DNA of 64,000 nt from CAZPNX01 sp964588285. Its GTDB lineage: Bacteria > Edwardsbacteria > AC1 > EtOH8. Every line of letters begins with the position of its first letter. Position 1 is the first letter of the stretch. The stretch is taken from assembly GCA_964588285.1 (NCBI GenBank), contig CAZPNX010000012.1, positions 9,714-73,713 on the forward strand, read 5' to 3'. The notes beneath the pieces are model-generated. The model ran no database searches. It had not been told where the DNA came from and saw only the letters and a program-made list of their open reading frames with translations. Below are positions 46,074-54,927 of the stretch, one piece after another. The position numbers and the translations under genes were made by a program.

Positions 46074-48737
46074 ATGAGACTGGATAAGAACAGGATACCC
46101 GAAAAATACGATTTCGCCGAATCCGAGAAAAGGCGGATGGCCGACTGGGAGCAGTGGGGGATCTACCGCTGGGATCCGTCCCGGGGACGGGAGGAGACCT
46201 TCGCGGTGGACACCCCGCCGCCCACCGTCTCCGGCTCGCTGCACGTGGGCTCGGCCTTCGGCTACATACAGCAGGATGTCATCGTCCGCCAGCGCCGCAT
46301 GCTGGGGATGAACATCTTCTATCCCATGGGCTGGGATGATAATGGCCTGCCCACCGAGCGGAGGGTGCAGAACTACTTCAACGTGCGCTGCAACGCCCGG
46401 CTGCCCTACGTCAAGGGCTTCGAGCCGAGGAACGAAAAAAAGTCGCCGCCCGAGGAGGTCAACCGGGACAACTTCATCGAGCTGTGCCATCGGGTGACCG
46501 GCGAGGACGAGAAGGCCTTCAAGGCCCTGTGGCAGCATCTGGGGCTTTCGGTGGACTGGGGGCTGGAGTACGCCACCATCGACGACCACTGCCGGAAAAC
46601 CTCGCAGCTGTCTTTTCTGAAGCTTTTCCGCGACGGCCATGTCTACTCGGCCTTCGCCCCGCACCTGTGGGATGTGGACTTCCAGACCGCGGTCTCCCAG
46701 GCCGAGGTGGAGGACCGGACCATCCCCGGGCACTTCCACTACGTCCGGTTCGGTGTCGAGGATGGCGGTTCTTTCGTCATCGCCACCACCCGGCCGGAGC
46801 TGCTGGCCTCGTGCGTGGCGGTCATCGCCCACCCGGACGACGAACGCTACCAAAAACTGTTCGGCAAAAAGGCGGTGACCCCGCTCTTCCGGATGCCGGT
46901 GCCCATCATCGCCGACCAGGGGGCCGACCCGGAGAAGGGGACCGGGATACTGATGGTCTGCACCTTCGGCGACGTCATGGACGTGGAGTGGTGGAGGAAG
47001 TATAATCTGCCCCTGAGGCAGACCATCGGACGCGACGGAAGGATGATGGCGCTGGAGAAGCCACTGCCCATAAGGCTGCCCTCGCAAAAATCCGTCAGCG
47101 ATGAGAGGAGCTTTTTCGCTGACAGCCTGAACTCGGAGAAGGCCAATCATTTCTACAGCCAGCTGGCCGGTCGAACGGTCAAACAGGCCCAGAAGGAGAT
47201 CGTCGAGCTTTTAAAGCACGCGGCCGGCGAGGCTTTGCCCGGCTTGGGGGCGCCCCTGGTTGAGGAACCCAGGCCCATCGAGCATCCGGTCAAGATGTAC
47301 GAGAAGGGGGAGCATCCCTTAGAGATCATTCCCACCCGGCAATGGTACGTCAGGATCATGGACAAGAAGGACGAACTGCTGGAACAGGGCCGTAAAATAA
47401 AATGGCATCCGGAGCATATGCGGGTGCGCTACGAGGACTGGGTGCGGGGCCTGAACCAGGACTGGTGCATCAGCCGCCAGCGCTATTTCGGAGTGCCATT
47501 TCCCCTGTGGTACCGGCTGGACGGGGAGGGCAAGCCGGACTATAACCATCCGATTTTGGCCGACGAGGATTCCCTGCCCATCGACCCACAGTCCAAGCCG
47601 GCCCCGGGCTTCGACGAATCGCAACGGGACCAGCCGGGCGGCTTCTGCGGCGACCCAGACGTCATGGACACCTGGGCCACCAGCTCCCTGACCCCGCAGA
47701 TAGCCAGCCACTGGGCGCTGGACGACGGCCGTCACGAGAAGGTCTATCCCATGGACATCCGTCCCCAGGGGCCGGAGATCATCCGCACCTGGGCCTTCTA
47801 CACCATAGTCAAAGCCCGGCTGCACGACGGCTCCGTTCCCTGGAGGAATGTTCTGATAAACGGCTGGATACTGGATCCCGACCGCAAGAAGATGTCCAAG
47901 AGCCACGGCAACGTGGTCACCCCGGAGCACCTGCTGCAAAAGTACTCATCGGACGGCGTCCGCTACTGGGCGGCCAAGGCCCGGCTGGGCGTGGACACGG
48001 CCTACGACGAGGCCATGTTCCAGAACGGCAAGAGGCTGGTGACCAAGCTCTACAATGCTGCCAAGTTCGCCGCCGGCCATCTGCTGGAAAACGAGCTGTC
48101 GAACCTGACGCCTGATAAAATCACCGAGGAGCTGGACAAGAGTTTCCTGGAGCACCTGGCCGTTATGGTGGAGAGGGCCGGAAAGGATTTCGCGGATTTC
48201 GGCTATGCCGACGCCCTGCAGGAGATCGAAGCCTTCTTCTGGGAGAAGTTCTGCGACAATTATCTGGAGCTGATCAAGGTCAGGGCCTATCACGGGCAGA
48301 TGTCCCCGGCCAAGGTCTCGGCCCTGGCCACCCTCAAGCTTGCGCTCTCGGTCCTGTTGAGGCTGTTCGCACCGTTCATCCCCTTCTTCACCGAGGAGGC
48401 CTGGGGCTGGCTGTTCGCCGGCGGGGGAAAGGGGCGCTCGGTGCACACCTCGGATTGGCCGTCCCGGAAGGACTTTGCCGGGATCGCCAAACCCGAAAAG
48501 GACGATGCCTTCGGGGCGGCGGTGGAGGTGCTGGCAGCGGTGCGCAAGGCCAAGTCAGAGGCTAAGGTCAGCGTCAAAACGCCGCTCAAGGGCCTTTCCG
48601 TCTCTGGGGCGGCCGGCGACCTGGCGGCGCTAAGGGCTGTCTGGAACGATATGCTGGGGACGGTGGGGGCCGAAGGCGCGGATACTGCGGAGAAAAATGT
48701 GGCCGAGGGCAGGTTCGAGGTCAAGGTGATATTATAG
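46074..48737 (+). CDS. valS: Valyl-tRNA synthetase, actinobacterial/rickettsial-type
   Basis: 887 residues. The HIGH-type motif is SGSLHVGSAFGY near 55 and the KMSKS motif is KKMSKSHGNV near 605. An editing domain lies between (FVIATTRPELLASCVAVIAHP). The segment MGWDDNGLPTERRVQNYF replaces the common bacterial GTDHAGIATQ and is the mark of the archaeal-like ValRS found in Actinobacteria and Rickettsia. The C-terminal tRNA-binding coiled coil of most bacterial ValRS is absent. It attaches valine to tRNA-Val. No Shine-Dalgarno stands out. Confidence 0.95.
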   Translation: MRLDKNRIPEKYDFAESEKRRMADWEQWGIYRWDPSRGREETFAVDTPPPTVSGSLHVGSAFGYIQQDVIVRQRRMLGMNIFYPMGWDDNGLPTERRVQNYFNVRCNARLPYVKGFEPRNEKKSPPEEVNRDNFIELCHRVTGEDEKAFKALWQHLGLSVDWGLEYATIDDHCRKTSQLSFLKLFRDGHVYSAFAPHLWDVDFQTAVSQAEVEDRTIPGHFHYVRFGVEDGGSFVIATTRPELLASCVAVIAHPDDERYQKLFGKKAVTPLFRMPVPIIADQGADPEKGTGILMVCTFGDVMDVEWWRKYNLPLRQTIGRDGRMMALEKPLPIRLPSQKSVSDERSFFADSLNSEKANHFYSQLAGRTVKQAQKEIVELLKHAAGEALPGLGAPLVEEPRPIEHPVKMYEKGEHPLEIIPTRQWYVRIMDKKDELLEQGRKIKWHPEHMRVRYEDWVRGLNQDWCISRQRYFGVPFPLWYRLDGEGKPDYNHPILADEDSLPIDPQSKPAPGFDESQRDQPGGFCGDPDVMDTWATSSLTPQIASHWALDDGRHEKVYPMDIRPQGPEIIRTWAFYTIVKARLHDGSVPWRNVLINGWILDPDRKKMSKSHGNVVTPEHLLQKYSSDGVRYWAAKARLGVDTAYDEAMFQNGKRLVTKLYNAAKFAAGHLLENELSNLTPDKITEELDKSFLEHLAVMVERAGKDFADFGYADALQEIEAFFWEKFCDNYLELIKVRAYHGQMSPAKVSALATLKLALSVLLRLFAPFIPFFTEEAWGWLFAGGGKGRSVHTSDWPSRKDFAGIAKPEKDDAFGAAVEVLAAVRKAKSEAKVSVKTPLKGLSVSGAAGDLAALRAVWNDMLGTVGAEGADTAEKNVAEGRFEVKVIL

Positions 48738-48759
48738 CAACACATATGGGAGAAAAGAC

Positions 48760-50322
48760 ATGAGGAGGTCAGTTTTATCAGCTTTGTTTGTTCTCCTTAT
48801 TGCCGGCCCGGCCTGGGGACAGCGCCGGGTGACGGTCTCGGTAATGGACCTCAACGTCACCGAGGGGGTGTCGGCCAAAGAGGCGGTGATGCTGACCGAC
48901 AAGCTTTTGAACAGCTTGGTGGAGTTCCGGGTCTACGAGGTGGTGGAGCGCTCCAAGCGGGACGAGATCCTCAAAGAACAGGGTTTCCAGATGACCGGGG
49001 CCTGCAGCGAGGCCTCCTGTCTGGTGGAGGTGGGGCAGCTTTTGGGCGCCCAGAAGATGATCGGGGGAACGTTGGGCCGGCTGGGTAATCTCTATGCGGT
49101 GGAATTACGGATGATAGACATCCAGACCGGCAAGATAGATCTGGTGTTCTCCAAAAACTACAGCGGAGACATCTCCAATCTGCTGGTGGCCATGAAACAG
49201 GCGGCCGAGACCTTCTCCCGCTGGCGTCCGGGGCCGGAGGGGGCGGCGCCCAAGGGCGGGCTGGTGATCTATTCCAAGCCGGACCAGGCCAAGGTGATCG
49301 TGGACGATAAGGAATACGGCTATACGCCCACCTATGTCTATCCCTTGGATATCGGGCTGCATCAGGTGGTGATATTGAAGGAGGGATACAATCTCTATAG
49401 CCAGGGAATGACCATCAAGCCGGGCGGGGTGGATACTCTGGAGGCGGTGCTGTCAAAGACCGTGGGCAGTCTGAGGGTTGTTTCCCATCCGGCCGGGGCC
49501 AGGGTCTATTTGAACCGGGAATACAGGGGGAAGGCCTCGGGCAAGGGCTTGCTGATTGAGAACCTGAAACTACAGCCCTATCTTCTTAAACTGGACCGAG
49601 CCGGCTATGGTTCGCATCAGGAGGAGATCAACCTGGATGTCGGCCAGGAGAAGAAGGTGGAGATAACCTTGAAGCCGAGACACTGGTGGCTGAGCCTGGA
49701 CGGGGGATTGATCGCCCAGGGGGTGACCGGTAAAGTGGAGTATGGCAACATAGCTGCAATAACCGGCGAGGGCGGCGGCGGACCGGAATATCAATTCGGG
49801 CTTTTACTGGGGCGACGTATAACTAAAAATCTCTCGGCCTTTTTAGGATGGCAGTATCACACTGCCTATGCCGGCAATGATGATTTAATAATAATACCGG
49901 CTAATTCGGTTTATGTCGAGCATACCCAGGAAATCTCGATGAGCTTCAGCCTGCCGGCCATTACCGCCGGGATGCAGGTTTCCACCCTGTGGGGCCGGTT
50001 TGAGCCCTATGCCGAGATAAGGTATGGTTTCGGTATGCCGAAACCGGAGGCGAAGGAAAAAGTCGAGTATTTCAATTGGAATTCCAGCGGTCCCGTCCCG
50101 TTGAGCACCGATAGGGAATATGATTGCCAAGGCTACTCCAACTTTCAGGCCGGCCTAGGCGGCAAGGTGTGGTTCAATTCCACCGTGGCCTACGTCTTTT
50201 CCTTCCAGTACAATTACGAAAAGATTAAGGAAGTGCCCAATTCTTTCAACCCACAGATTGATGATAAGAGCCTGGCCTCCTGGAATTTTTCCAACTACTG
50301 GGGCCTGGAGTTCGCCTGGTGA
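48760..50322 (+). CDS. CsgG-like, PEGA and outer-membrane barrel fusion protein
   Basis: 520 residues with a signal peptide (1-20). Residues ~22-155 are CsgG/LpoB-like (LTDKLLNSLVEFRVYEVVE, LKEQGFQMTGAC, CLVEVGQLLGAQKMIGGTLG), clearly paralogous to the protein at 29323-30030. Two PEGA domains follow (~165-305: GGLVIYSKPDQAKVIVDDKE, GSLRVVSHPAGARVYLNREY). Residues ~310-520 look like an eight-strand barrel ending in an aromatic (YWGLEFAW). It may be an envelope stress or cell-wall-associated outer-membrane protein. Ribosome-binding site GGGAGA. Confidence 0.8.
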   Translation: MRRSVLSALFVLLIAGPAWGQRRVTVSVMDLNVTEGVSAKEAVMLTDKLLNSLVEFRVYEVVERSKRDEILKEQGFQMTGACSEASCLVEVGQLLGAQKMIGGTLGRLGNLYAVELRMIDIQTGKIDLVFSKNYSGDISNLLVAMKQAAETFSRWRPGPEGAAPKGGLVIYSKPDQAKVIVDDKEYGYTPTYVYPLDIGLHQVVILKEGYNLYSQGMTIKPGGVDTLEAVLSKTVGSLRVVSHPAGARVYLNREYRGKASGKGLLIENLKLQPYLLKLDRAGYGSHQEEINLDVGQEKKVEITLKPRHWWLSLDGGLIAQGVTGKVEYGNIAAITGEGGGGPEYQFGLLLGRRITKNLSAFLGWQYHTAYAGNDDLIIIPANSVYVEHTQEISMSFSLPAITAGMQVSTLWGRFEPYAEIRYGFGMPKPEAKEKVEYFNWNSSGPVPLSTDREYDCQGYSNFQAGLGGKVWFNSTVAYVFSFQYNYEKIKEVPNSFNPQIDDKSLASWNFSNYWGLEFAW

Positions 50323-50582
50323 GTCCTTGAGTATTATGATGTAAAGAGATCGCTTAGGTTTTTTTGATTCTATAACCAAAACTCATTGGGCTTAGGCTTA
50401 TATATTAAGTTTCCAGCCAGCCGTGAAATGCAGAGCCGCATCCATGGGAGAGCATTAAGCCTTATGGGGGATAGAATGCGGTGTCGATGTCCACGCCAAA
50501 CATGAAGAGTGAATCGAAACCAGCAATGCCTGCCAAGGTTTGTTCGGATGGCATCTGAAAGGCTGACGACAGCTAAGCCGCG
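50323..50582. other. 260-bp intergenic region with no recognised gene
   Basis: Neither strand shows a plausible gene. Small complementary segments such as TTAGGCTTATATATTAAG and ATTAAGCCTTAT are present, and GATGCGGCTCTGCAT on the minus strand is palindrome-like. I do not recognise it as a known structural RNA. Confidence 0.4.
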
Positions 50583-50619
50583 AAAAAAAAGCCCTGGCGG
50601 TAGTATCTCCGCCAGGGCT
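50583..50619 (-). terminator. Intrinsic terminator of the sensor-domain protein gene
   Basis: An 11-bp stem AGCCCTGGCGG/CCGCCAGGGCT (50590-50600 with 50609-50619), loop of eight, then eight T on the minus strand. Confidence 0.9.
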
Positions 50620-50630
50620 CTCTCGTTAGC

Positions 50631-51272
50631 TTAGGCGCAGATCAGCTTTCCCGAGAGCCAGCGGAACACCCTGGCGTATCCGTTGAACAGGTGGAAGCTG
50701 AGCACCAGCAGCAACAGGCCGAAGACGACGATCCCGGCAGCCTGCCAGGGGCCGGAGATGGCCAGCAGCTGTACGTCGTCGACGTGGACCAGGCCGTTGT
50801 GCTTTATGAAAGGCACCGCCACCAGCGACAGGGAGACCGAAAGCATGACCATCATCAGGACGAAGGCGCCCAGCCCCAGGGGGAACTTGAGGAACAGGAA
50901 CCCCAGCCCCTTCCAGGTGAGGCTGCTGGAGAGCCTGGCGCGAAACCACGGCCAGGCTCTCTTGGCCTCGGCCCAGCGTAGGATGGGCTCCGGCCTGGTC
51001 TCCAAGTTCAGCAGCCACTTGGCCTGGAGCCGCTCCAGCTTAACCAACTGCCGCCAGAGCATCAGCACCATGACCAATAAGGGGAGGCCGACCACCACCA
51101 AGTACAGCCCGATCCCAAGCGAGATGCCGGTGATCAGCAGAATGAAATAGACAAGCCCCAGGGGAAAGGCCAGCAGCAGGTACAGCATGTTGCCGTAGGT
51201 TTCCGGCCTGGCCACCACGCCGAAGACGTTCTTGAGACCGGTGACGAACCCGCCGACGTTTCTTCCATCCAT
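50631..51272 (-). CDS. Putative sensor-domain membrane protein
   Basis: 213 residues from the ATG at 51272, chosen for GGAGG 8 bp upstream; an open frame nine codons longer lacks a site. Four hydrophobic segments in two pairs (YLLLAFPLGLVYFILLITGI, SLGIGLYLVVVGLPLLVMVL, FLFLKFPLGLGAFVLMMVML) with the FPLGL repeat resemble the Sensor (PF13796-like) domain that precedes histidine kinases or stands alone. No kinase follows. Confidence 0.75.
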   Translation of the reverse strand: MDGRNVGGFVTGLKNVFGVVARPETYGNMLYLLLAFPLGLVYFILLITGISLGIGLYLVVVGLPLLVMVLMLWRQLVKLERLQAKWLLNLETRPEPILRWAEAKRAWPWFRARLSSSLTWKGLGFLFLKFPLGLGAFVLMMVMLSVSLSLVAVPFIKHNGLVHVDDVQLLAISGPWQAAGIVVFGLLLLVLSFHLFNGYARVFRWLSGKLICA

Positions 51273-51426
51273 CGGTATATCCTCCATTATTAATGACATC
51301 TGGAAGTATTACGAATCGACGGCTGGAATGTTACAAGCAGGGGTAAACCCTTTTCATCAAAGTACCGGTTAAAAAAACTACGCAACCTAAAGCAATTAAT
51401 TTCATTACAGATTGACTTGAACGGCG

Positions 51427-51456
51427 TTGCTTTTCCCGTGGCAAATCATTTATACT
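51427..51456 (+). promoter_or_regulatory. Promoter of the AraC-GyrI gene
   Basis: TTGCTT (51427-51432), 18 bp, TATACT (51451-51456). Seven bases later is ATG 51463, predicting a leaderless transcript. Confidence 0.65.
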
Positions 51457-51462
51457 TACATC

Positions 51463-52422
51463 ATGGATCTGAAGAGAAAGCTTAGACAGGATTATCAGGC
51501 CAGGGTCAACCGGGCCATGGACCACATCGGGGTTCATCTAGACCAGGAGCTGAGGCTCGATGATCTGGCCCGGGTGGCCTGCTTCTCGCCCTTCCACTTC
51601 CACCGCATCTTCGCCGCCATGGCCGGCGAGACCCTGGGCGACCACATCCGCCGGCGGAGGCTGGAGGCGGCGGCCATCCTGCTGCGCGACCGGCCGGACG
51701 AGCCGGTGATTGAGATCTCCCTGGCCTGCGGGTTCCAGTCTCCGGCTGCCTTCGCCAGGGCGTTCCGGGAGAGGTTCGGCATGAGCCCCAGCCGCTGGCG
51801 GCAGGGCGGCCACCGCTCCTGGAGCAACTCTGGCAAAGCTCGAAGCAAGAGCGGCAAAGCGGAGCGCAAGCCGGGGAAAGCATCCGGTCTTCCATCCGCG
51901 TATAATTCCTCCGTCAACAGAACGGGAACAAAACGGAGGAGGAGGTGGACCATGAATATCACCATCAGGGAGCTGCCCGGCTACCACGTGGCCTACTCGC
52001 GGCACATCGGGCCTTACGGCCCGGGCGTCTCCAGGCACTGGGAGGCTTTCCGCAAGTGGAGGCGGGCCCGCGGCCTGGTTGGCGCCGGGTCCGTAGCTCT
52101 GGGGATCAGCCACGACGACCCCAGCATCACCCCGCCGGACAAGTGCCGCTACGACGCCTGCGTCACCGTGCCCGCGGATTTCAGGGCGGAATCGGGGGTG
52201 AACGTCACCGACATTCCGGGCGGCAGATACGCGGTGCTGCGCTTTTGCGGCACCGACCGGCAGATAGGCGAGGCCTGGAACTCGATATACCGGGACTGGC
52301 TCCCGGAAAGCGGGTTTCAGTGCGACGACCGGCCGTGCTTCGAGCTCTACACCGACGAGCACCAGTACCATCCCGACGGCAGCTGGGAGTGCGACATCTG
52401 CGTGCCGGTGAGGCCGCTGTAG
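51463..52422 (+). CDS. AraC-family regulator with GyrI-like effector domain
   Basis: 319 residues from ATG 51463. Two HTHs at the N terminus (ELRLDDLARVACFSPFHFHR, ISLACGFQSPAAFARAFRER) make an AraC DNA-binding domain. A basic Lys/Ser linker (~118-155) follows. Residues ~165-319 are a GyrI/SbmC-like ligand-binding domain (RELPGYHVAYSRHIGPYG, DIPGGRYAVLRFCG, CFELYTDEHQYHPDGSWECD). Such proteins sense small amphipathic molecules or drugs (Rob/MarA-like). A GGAGGAGG just before an internal ATG (51952) suggests the GyrI domain could also be made alone. Confidence 0.9.
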   Translation: MDLKRKLRQDYQARVNRAMDHIGVHLDQELRLDDLARVACFSPFHFHRIFAAMAGETLGDHIRRRRLEAAAILLRDRPDEPVIEISLACGFQSPAAFARAFRERFGMSPSRWRQGGHRSWSNSGKARSKSGKAERKPGKASGLPSAYNSSVNRTGTKRRRRWTMNITIRELPGYHVAYSRHIGPYGPGVSRHWEAFRKWRRARGLVGAGSVALGISHDDPSITPPDKCRYDACVTVPADFRAESGVNVTDIPGGRYAVLRFCGTDRQIGEAWNSIYRDWLPESGFQCDDRPCFELYTDEHQYHPDGSWECDICVPVRPL

Positions 52423-52435
52423 CTACACCAAGTTG

Positions 52436-52461
52436 AAAGCCCCCGTTAAGGCGGGGGCTTT
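52436..52461 (+). terminator. Intrinsic terminator of the AraC-GyrI gene
   Basis: AAAGCCCCCG/CGGGGGCTTT with loop TTAAGG; weak T-tract (TTTGTCATT). Confidence 0.75.
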
Positions 52462-52489
52462 GTCATTGAGCAGGGGATGAGTGGAGAAC

Positions 52490-52518
52490 TTGTTTTTCAT
52501 ATAGGTATCTGATATAGT
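52490..52518 (+). promoter_or_regulatory. Likely promoter of hflX
   Basis: TTGTTT (52490-52495), 17 bp, TATAGT (52513-52518). Confidence 0.55.
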
Positions 52519-52550
52519 TATCATTTATGTGATATCTATGCGAGGACGGA

Positions 52551-53630
52551 TTGAAAGCGAATAACAACGCCATCTTGGTCGGCCTCTGCCGAGACGCCAG
52601 GGAACTGAGGGCCGAGGAGGAGTCATTAGAGGAGTTGGCACGGCTGGCCCAGACCGCCGGGGCTTCGGTTTTAGATATAGTGCTGCAACGGCGGCCCCGG
52701 CCCGATCCGGCGCTTTTCATCGGAAAGGGTAAGGCACAGGAGCTGGCTCGGGATGTGGTCCGAACCGGAGCCGGTTTGGCGATCTTCGACCACAACCTCT
52801 CGCCCGGCCAGGCCCATAATCTTTCAAAGATTCTGAGCTGCCGGGTGCTGGACCGGGCCGAGCTCATCATGGACATCTTCGCCCTGCACGCCCGCTCGGC
52901 CGAGGCTAAGATACAAGTGGAGCTAGCCCAGCTGCAGTACCGTTTCTCCCGTCTGGTGGGGGCCGGCCTAGAGATGACCGATCCCGGCGCCGGCATCGGC
53001 ACCCGGGGGCCGGGCGAAAAGCAGCTGGAGTTGGACCGCCGCAAGATTCGTCATCGGCTGGCGCGCCTTAAGCAGGATTTAAAAAAAATTGAGACCCAGC
53101 GCCGCACCCAGCGCCAGTCCCGCTCAGGCATGTTCCGCGCCGCCTTGGTGGGCTATACCAACGCCGGCAAGTCCAGTCTGATGAATTTGCTTTCAAAATC
53201 CGGGGTCAAAGTGGCCGACCAGCTTTTTGCCACTTTGGACCCGGCCACCAGGGTGGCGGCTCTGCCCTCGGGCCAAAGGTACCTACTGACCGACACCGTG
53301 GGCTTTATCCGGCGCCTGCCGCACCAGCTGGTGGCCTCGTTCCGATCCACCTTGGAGGAAGCGGTCGAGGCCGACCTGGTGCTCCATGTAGTGGACTGCG
53401 CCCATCCGGCCCGCGACCAGCAGATGCAGACGGTTCGGCAGGTGCTGCATGAGATCGGAGTCAGCGCCGAGGAGCTGACGGTGTTCAATAAGATCGATCT
53501 GGCCGATGGCCGCCTTTTGGATGAGCTCGGCCAGAGGGAACCGGGATCCTGCTTTATCTCTGCTCGGACGGGGCAGGGGAGAAAGGATTTAGAGATGGGC
53601 CTGGCCAGCAGGATGATGTCAGGGCGCTGA
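52551..53630 (+). CDS. hflX: Ribosome-associated GTPase HflX
   Basis: 359 residues from TTG 52551 (GAGGAC 4 bp before); the near ATG at 52538 is out of frame. The N-terminal HflX domain has RPRPDPALFIGKGK, DRAELIMDIFALHARS, and GPGEKQLELDRR. The GTPase has VGYTNAGKSSLMN (G1), DTVGFIRRLPH (G3) and FNKIDL (G4). HflX splits stalled or heat-damaged ribosomes. The C-terminal domain of E. coli HflX is missing, which is common in other phyla. An MFS gene follows after 4 bp. Confidence 0.95.
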   Translation: MKANNNAILVGLCRDARELRAEEESLEELARLAQTAGASVLDIVLQRRPRPDPALFIGKGKAQELARDVVRTGAGLAIFDHNLSPGQAHNLSKILSCRVLDRAELIMDIFALHARSAEAKIQVELAQLQYRFSRLVGAGLEMTDPGAGIGTRGPGEKQLELDRRKIRHRLARLKQDLKKIETQRRTQRQSRSGMFRAALVGYTNAGKSSLMNLLSKSGVKVADQLFATLDPATRVAALPSGQRYLLTDTVGFIRRLPHQLVASFRSTLEEAVEADLVLHVVDCAHPARDQQMQTVRQVLHEIGVSAEELTVFNKIDLADGRLLDELGQREPGSCFISARTGQGRKDLEMGLASRMMSGR

Positions 53631-53634
53631 AGGC

Positions 53635-54927
53635 ATGAGGCGGATATATCATCTTATATCCAACTATCCGGCGGCTGTCGCCGCGTTCACCCGCAATGCC
53701 AGGCTCTATTTGGCGGCCAATTTTCTCATCGGTCTGAGCTTCGCCTTCTCCGGCGTCATCTTCAACCTCTATCTGGCCCAAGCCGGATTCCAGGAGGGTT
53801 TCATCGGCACCATTCTCTCCTTGGGCGGCCTGGCCTTGGTGCTGTCAGCGGTCCCGGCCGGCATGGCCTCGGATCGTTTTGGCCGAAAAAAGACCATGGT
53901 CTGGGGGGTGGCGGCCGGCAGTTTGATCGTGCTGCTCCGGGCCTTAACCGTGGACCGGATCGCTTTGATAACTCTGGGCTTCATGGGAGGCATCTCGGGA
54001 ACAGTCTTCAACATTTCGGCGGCCCCGTTCATGATGGACAACAGCCGCCCCCAGGAGAGGACCCAGTTGTTCTCCATGTCGTTCGCCGTGATGCTGGCGG
54101 CCGGGATACTGGGCAACCTGATAGCCGGAAAGTTGCCCGGGATATGGGGACTGATGCTGCCGGGGACGAACATCTTCCAAAGATACCGGCTGACCCTGCT
54201 GATGGGAGCCCTGTTGTCGTTCGCAGCCCTGATTCCACTTTTGCGGATAGAAGAACGGCCGGTTGAAGCCGGCCCCAAGTCTAAGCAAGATTCTCCGCAG
54301 AGCCGCAGTGGTTTTATTCAGATCGCCAGATTTTCCTGGTGCAACTGGTGGATTGGCCTGGGCGCCGGTTTGGTCATCCCTTTCTTCAACCTGTACTTCT
54401 CCAAGCGATTCAACGCCTCCAGCGGGCAGATAGGCCTCTACTTCTCGGTTTCCCAGGTGGTGACCCTGGCGGCAGTACTGGCCGGGCCGGCCCTGGCCCG
54501 GAGGCTGGGCAAGGTGCGGACGGTGGCTCTGATGGAGCTTTTATCCCTGCCCTTTCTGATAACCCTGGGGTTCGAGCGAAATCTAGGTATAGCGGTGATC
54601 TCCTTTTGGATGCGGGCCAGCCTGATGCAGATGGCCTCGCCCATATCCAACAGCTTCACCATGGAGCTGATCCCGGAAGGGATGAGGGCCCAGGCCAACA
54701 GCTGGACCATGATCGCCTGGAACCTTTCGTGGACGGTGTCGGCTGCGGCTTCGGGGTGGATGATGCAGCGCTGGGGTTATGCGGTGCCCTATTACCTGAC
54801 GGCCGCCTGCTATGCGGTATCGGCCGTGTCCTATTACCTGATGTTCAGACGCTATGATAAGATGGGGACGGGCGGGTCTCAGGTTTTGGCCGTCCCGGCC
54901 GTTATCAAGGAGGTAGTCAGTGGCTAA
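53635..54927 (+). CDS. Major facilitator superfamily transporter
   Basis: 430 residues with 12 predicted membrane segments. GMASDRFGRKKTMVWG is the classic MFS loop 2-3 motif. The central loop (~205-222) is charged. Substrate unknown. It starts 4 bp after hflX and overlaps the DUF2520 gene by 8 bp, so three genes form one operon. Confidence 0.88.
   Translation: MRRIYHLISNYPAAVAAFTRNARLYLAANFLIGLSFAFSGVIFNLYLAQAGFQEGFIGTILSLGGLALVLSAVPAGMASDRFGRKKTMVWGVAAGSLIVLLRALTVDRIALITLGFMGGISGTVFNISAAPFMMDNSRPQERTQLFSMSFAVMLAAGILGNLIAGKLPGIWGLMLPGTNIFQRYRLTLLMGALLSFAALIPLLRIEERPVEAGPKSKQDSPQSRSGFIQIARFSWCNWWIGLGAGLVIPFFNLYFSKRFNASSGQIGLYFSVSQVVTLAAVLAGPALARRLGKVRTVALMELLSLPFLITLGFERNLGIAVISFWMRASLMQMASPISNSFTMELIPEGMRAQANSWTMIAWNLSWTVSAAASGWMMQRWGYAVPYYLTAACYAVSAVSYYLMFRRYDKMGTGGSQVLAVPAVIKEVVSG

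Noticed and set aside
46053..47150. 365-codon minus-strand open frame inside valS
   Set aside because: Antisense shadow of a G+C-rich gene; no family motifs, and valS is unambiguous.
50323..50582. SRP RNA or other structural RNA
   Set aside because: No GGAAG/AGCAGCCAAGGCA-like core or other known signature found.
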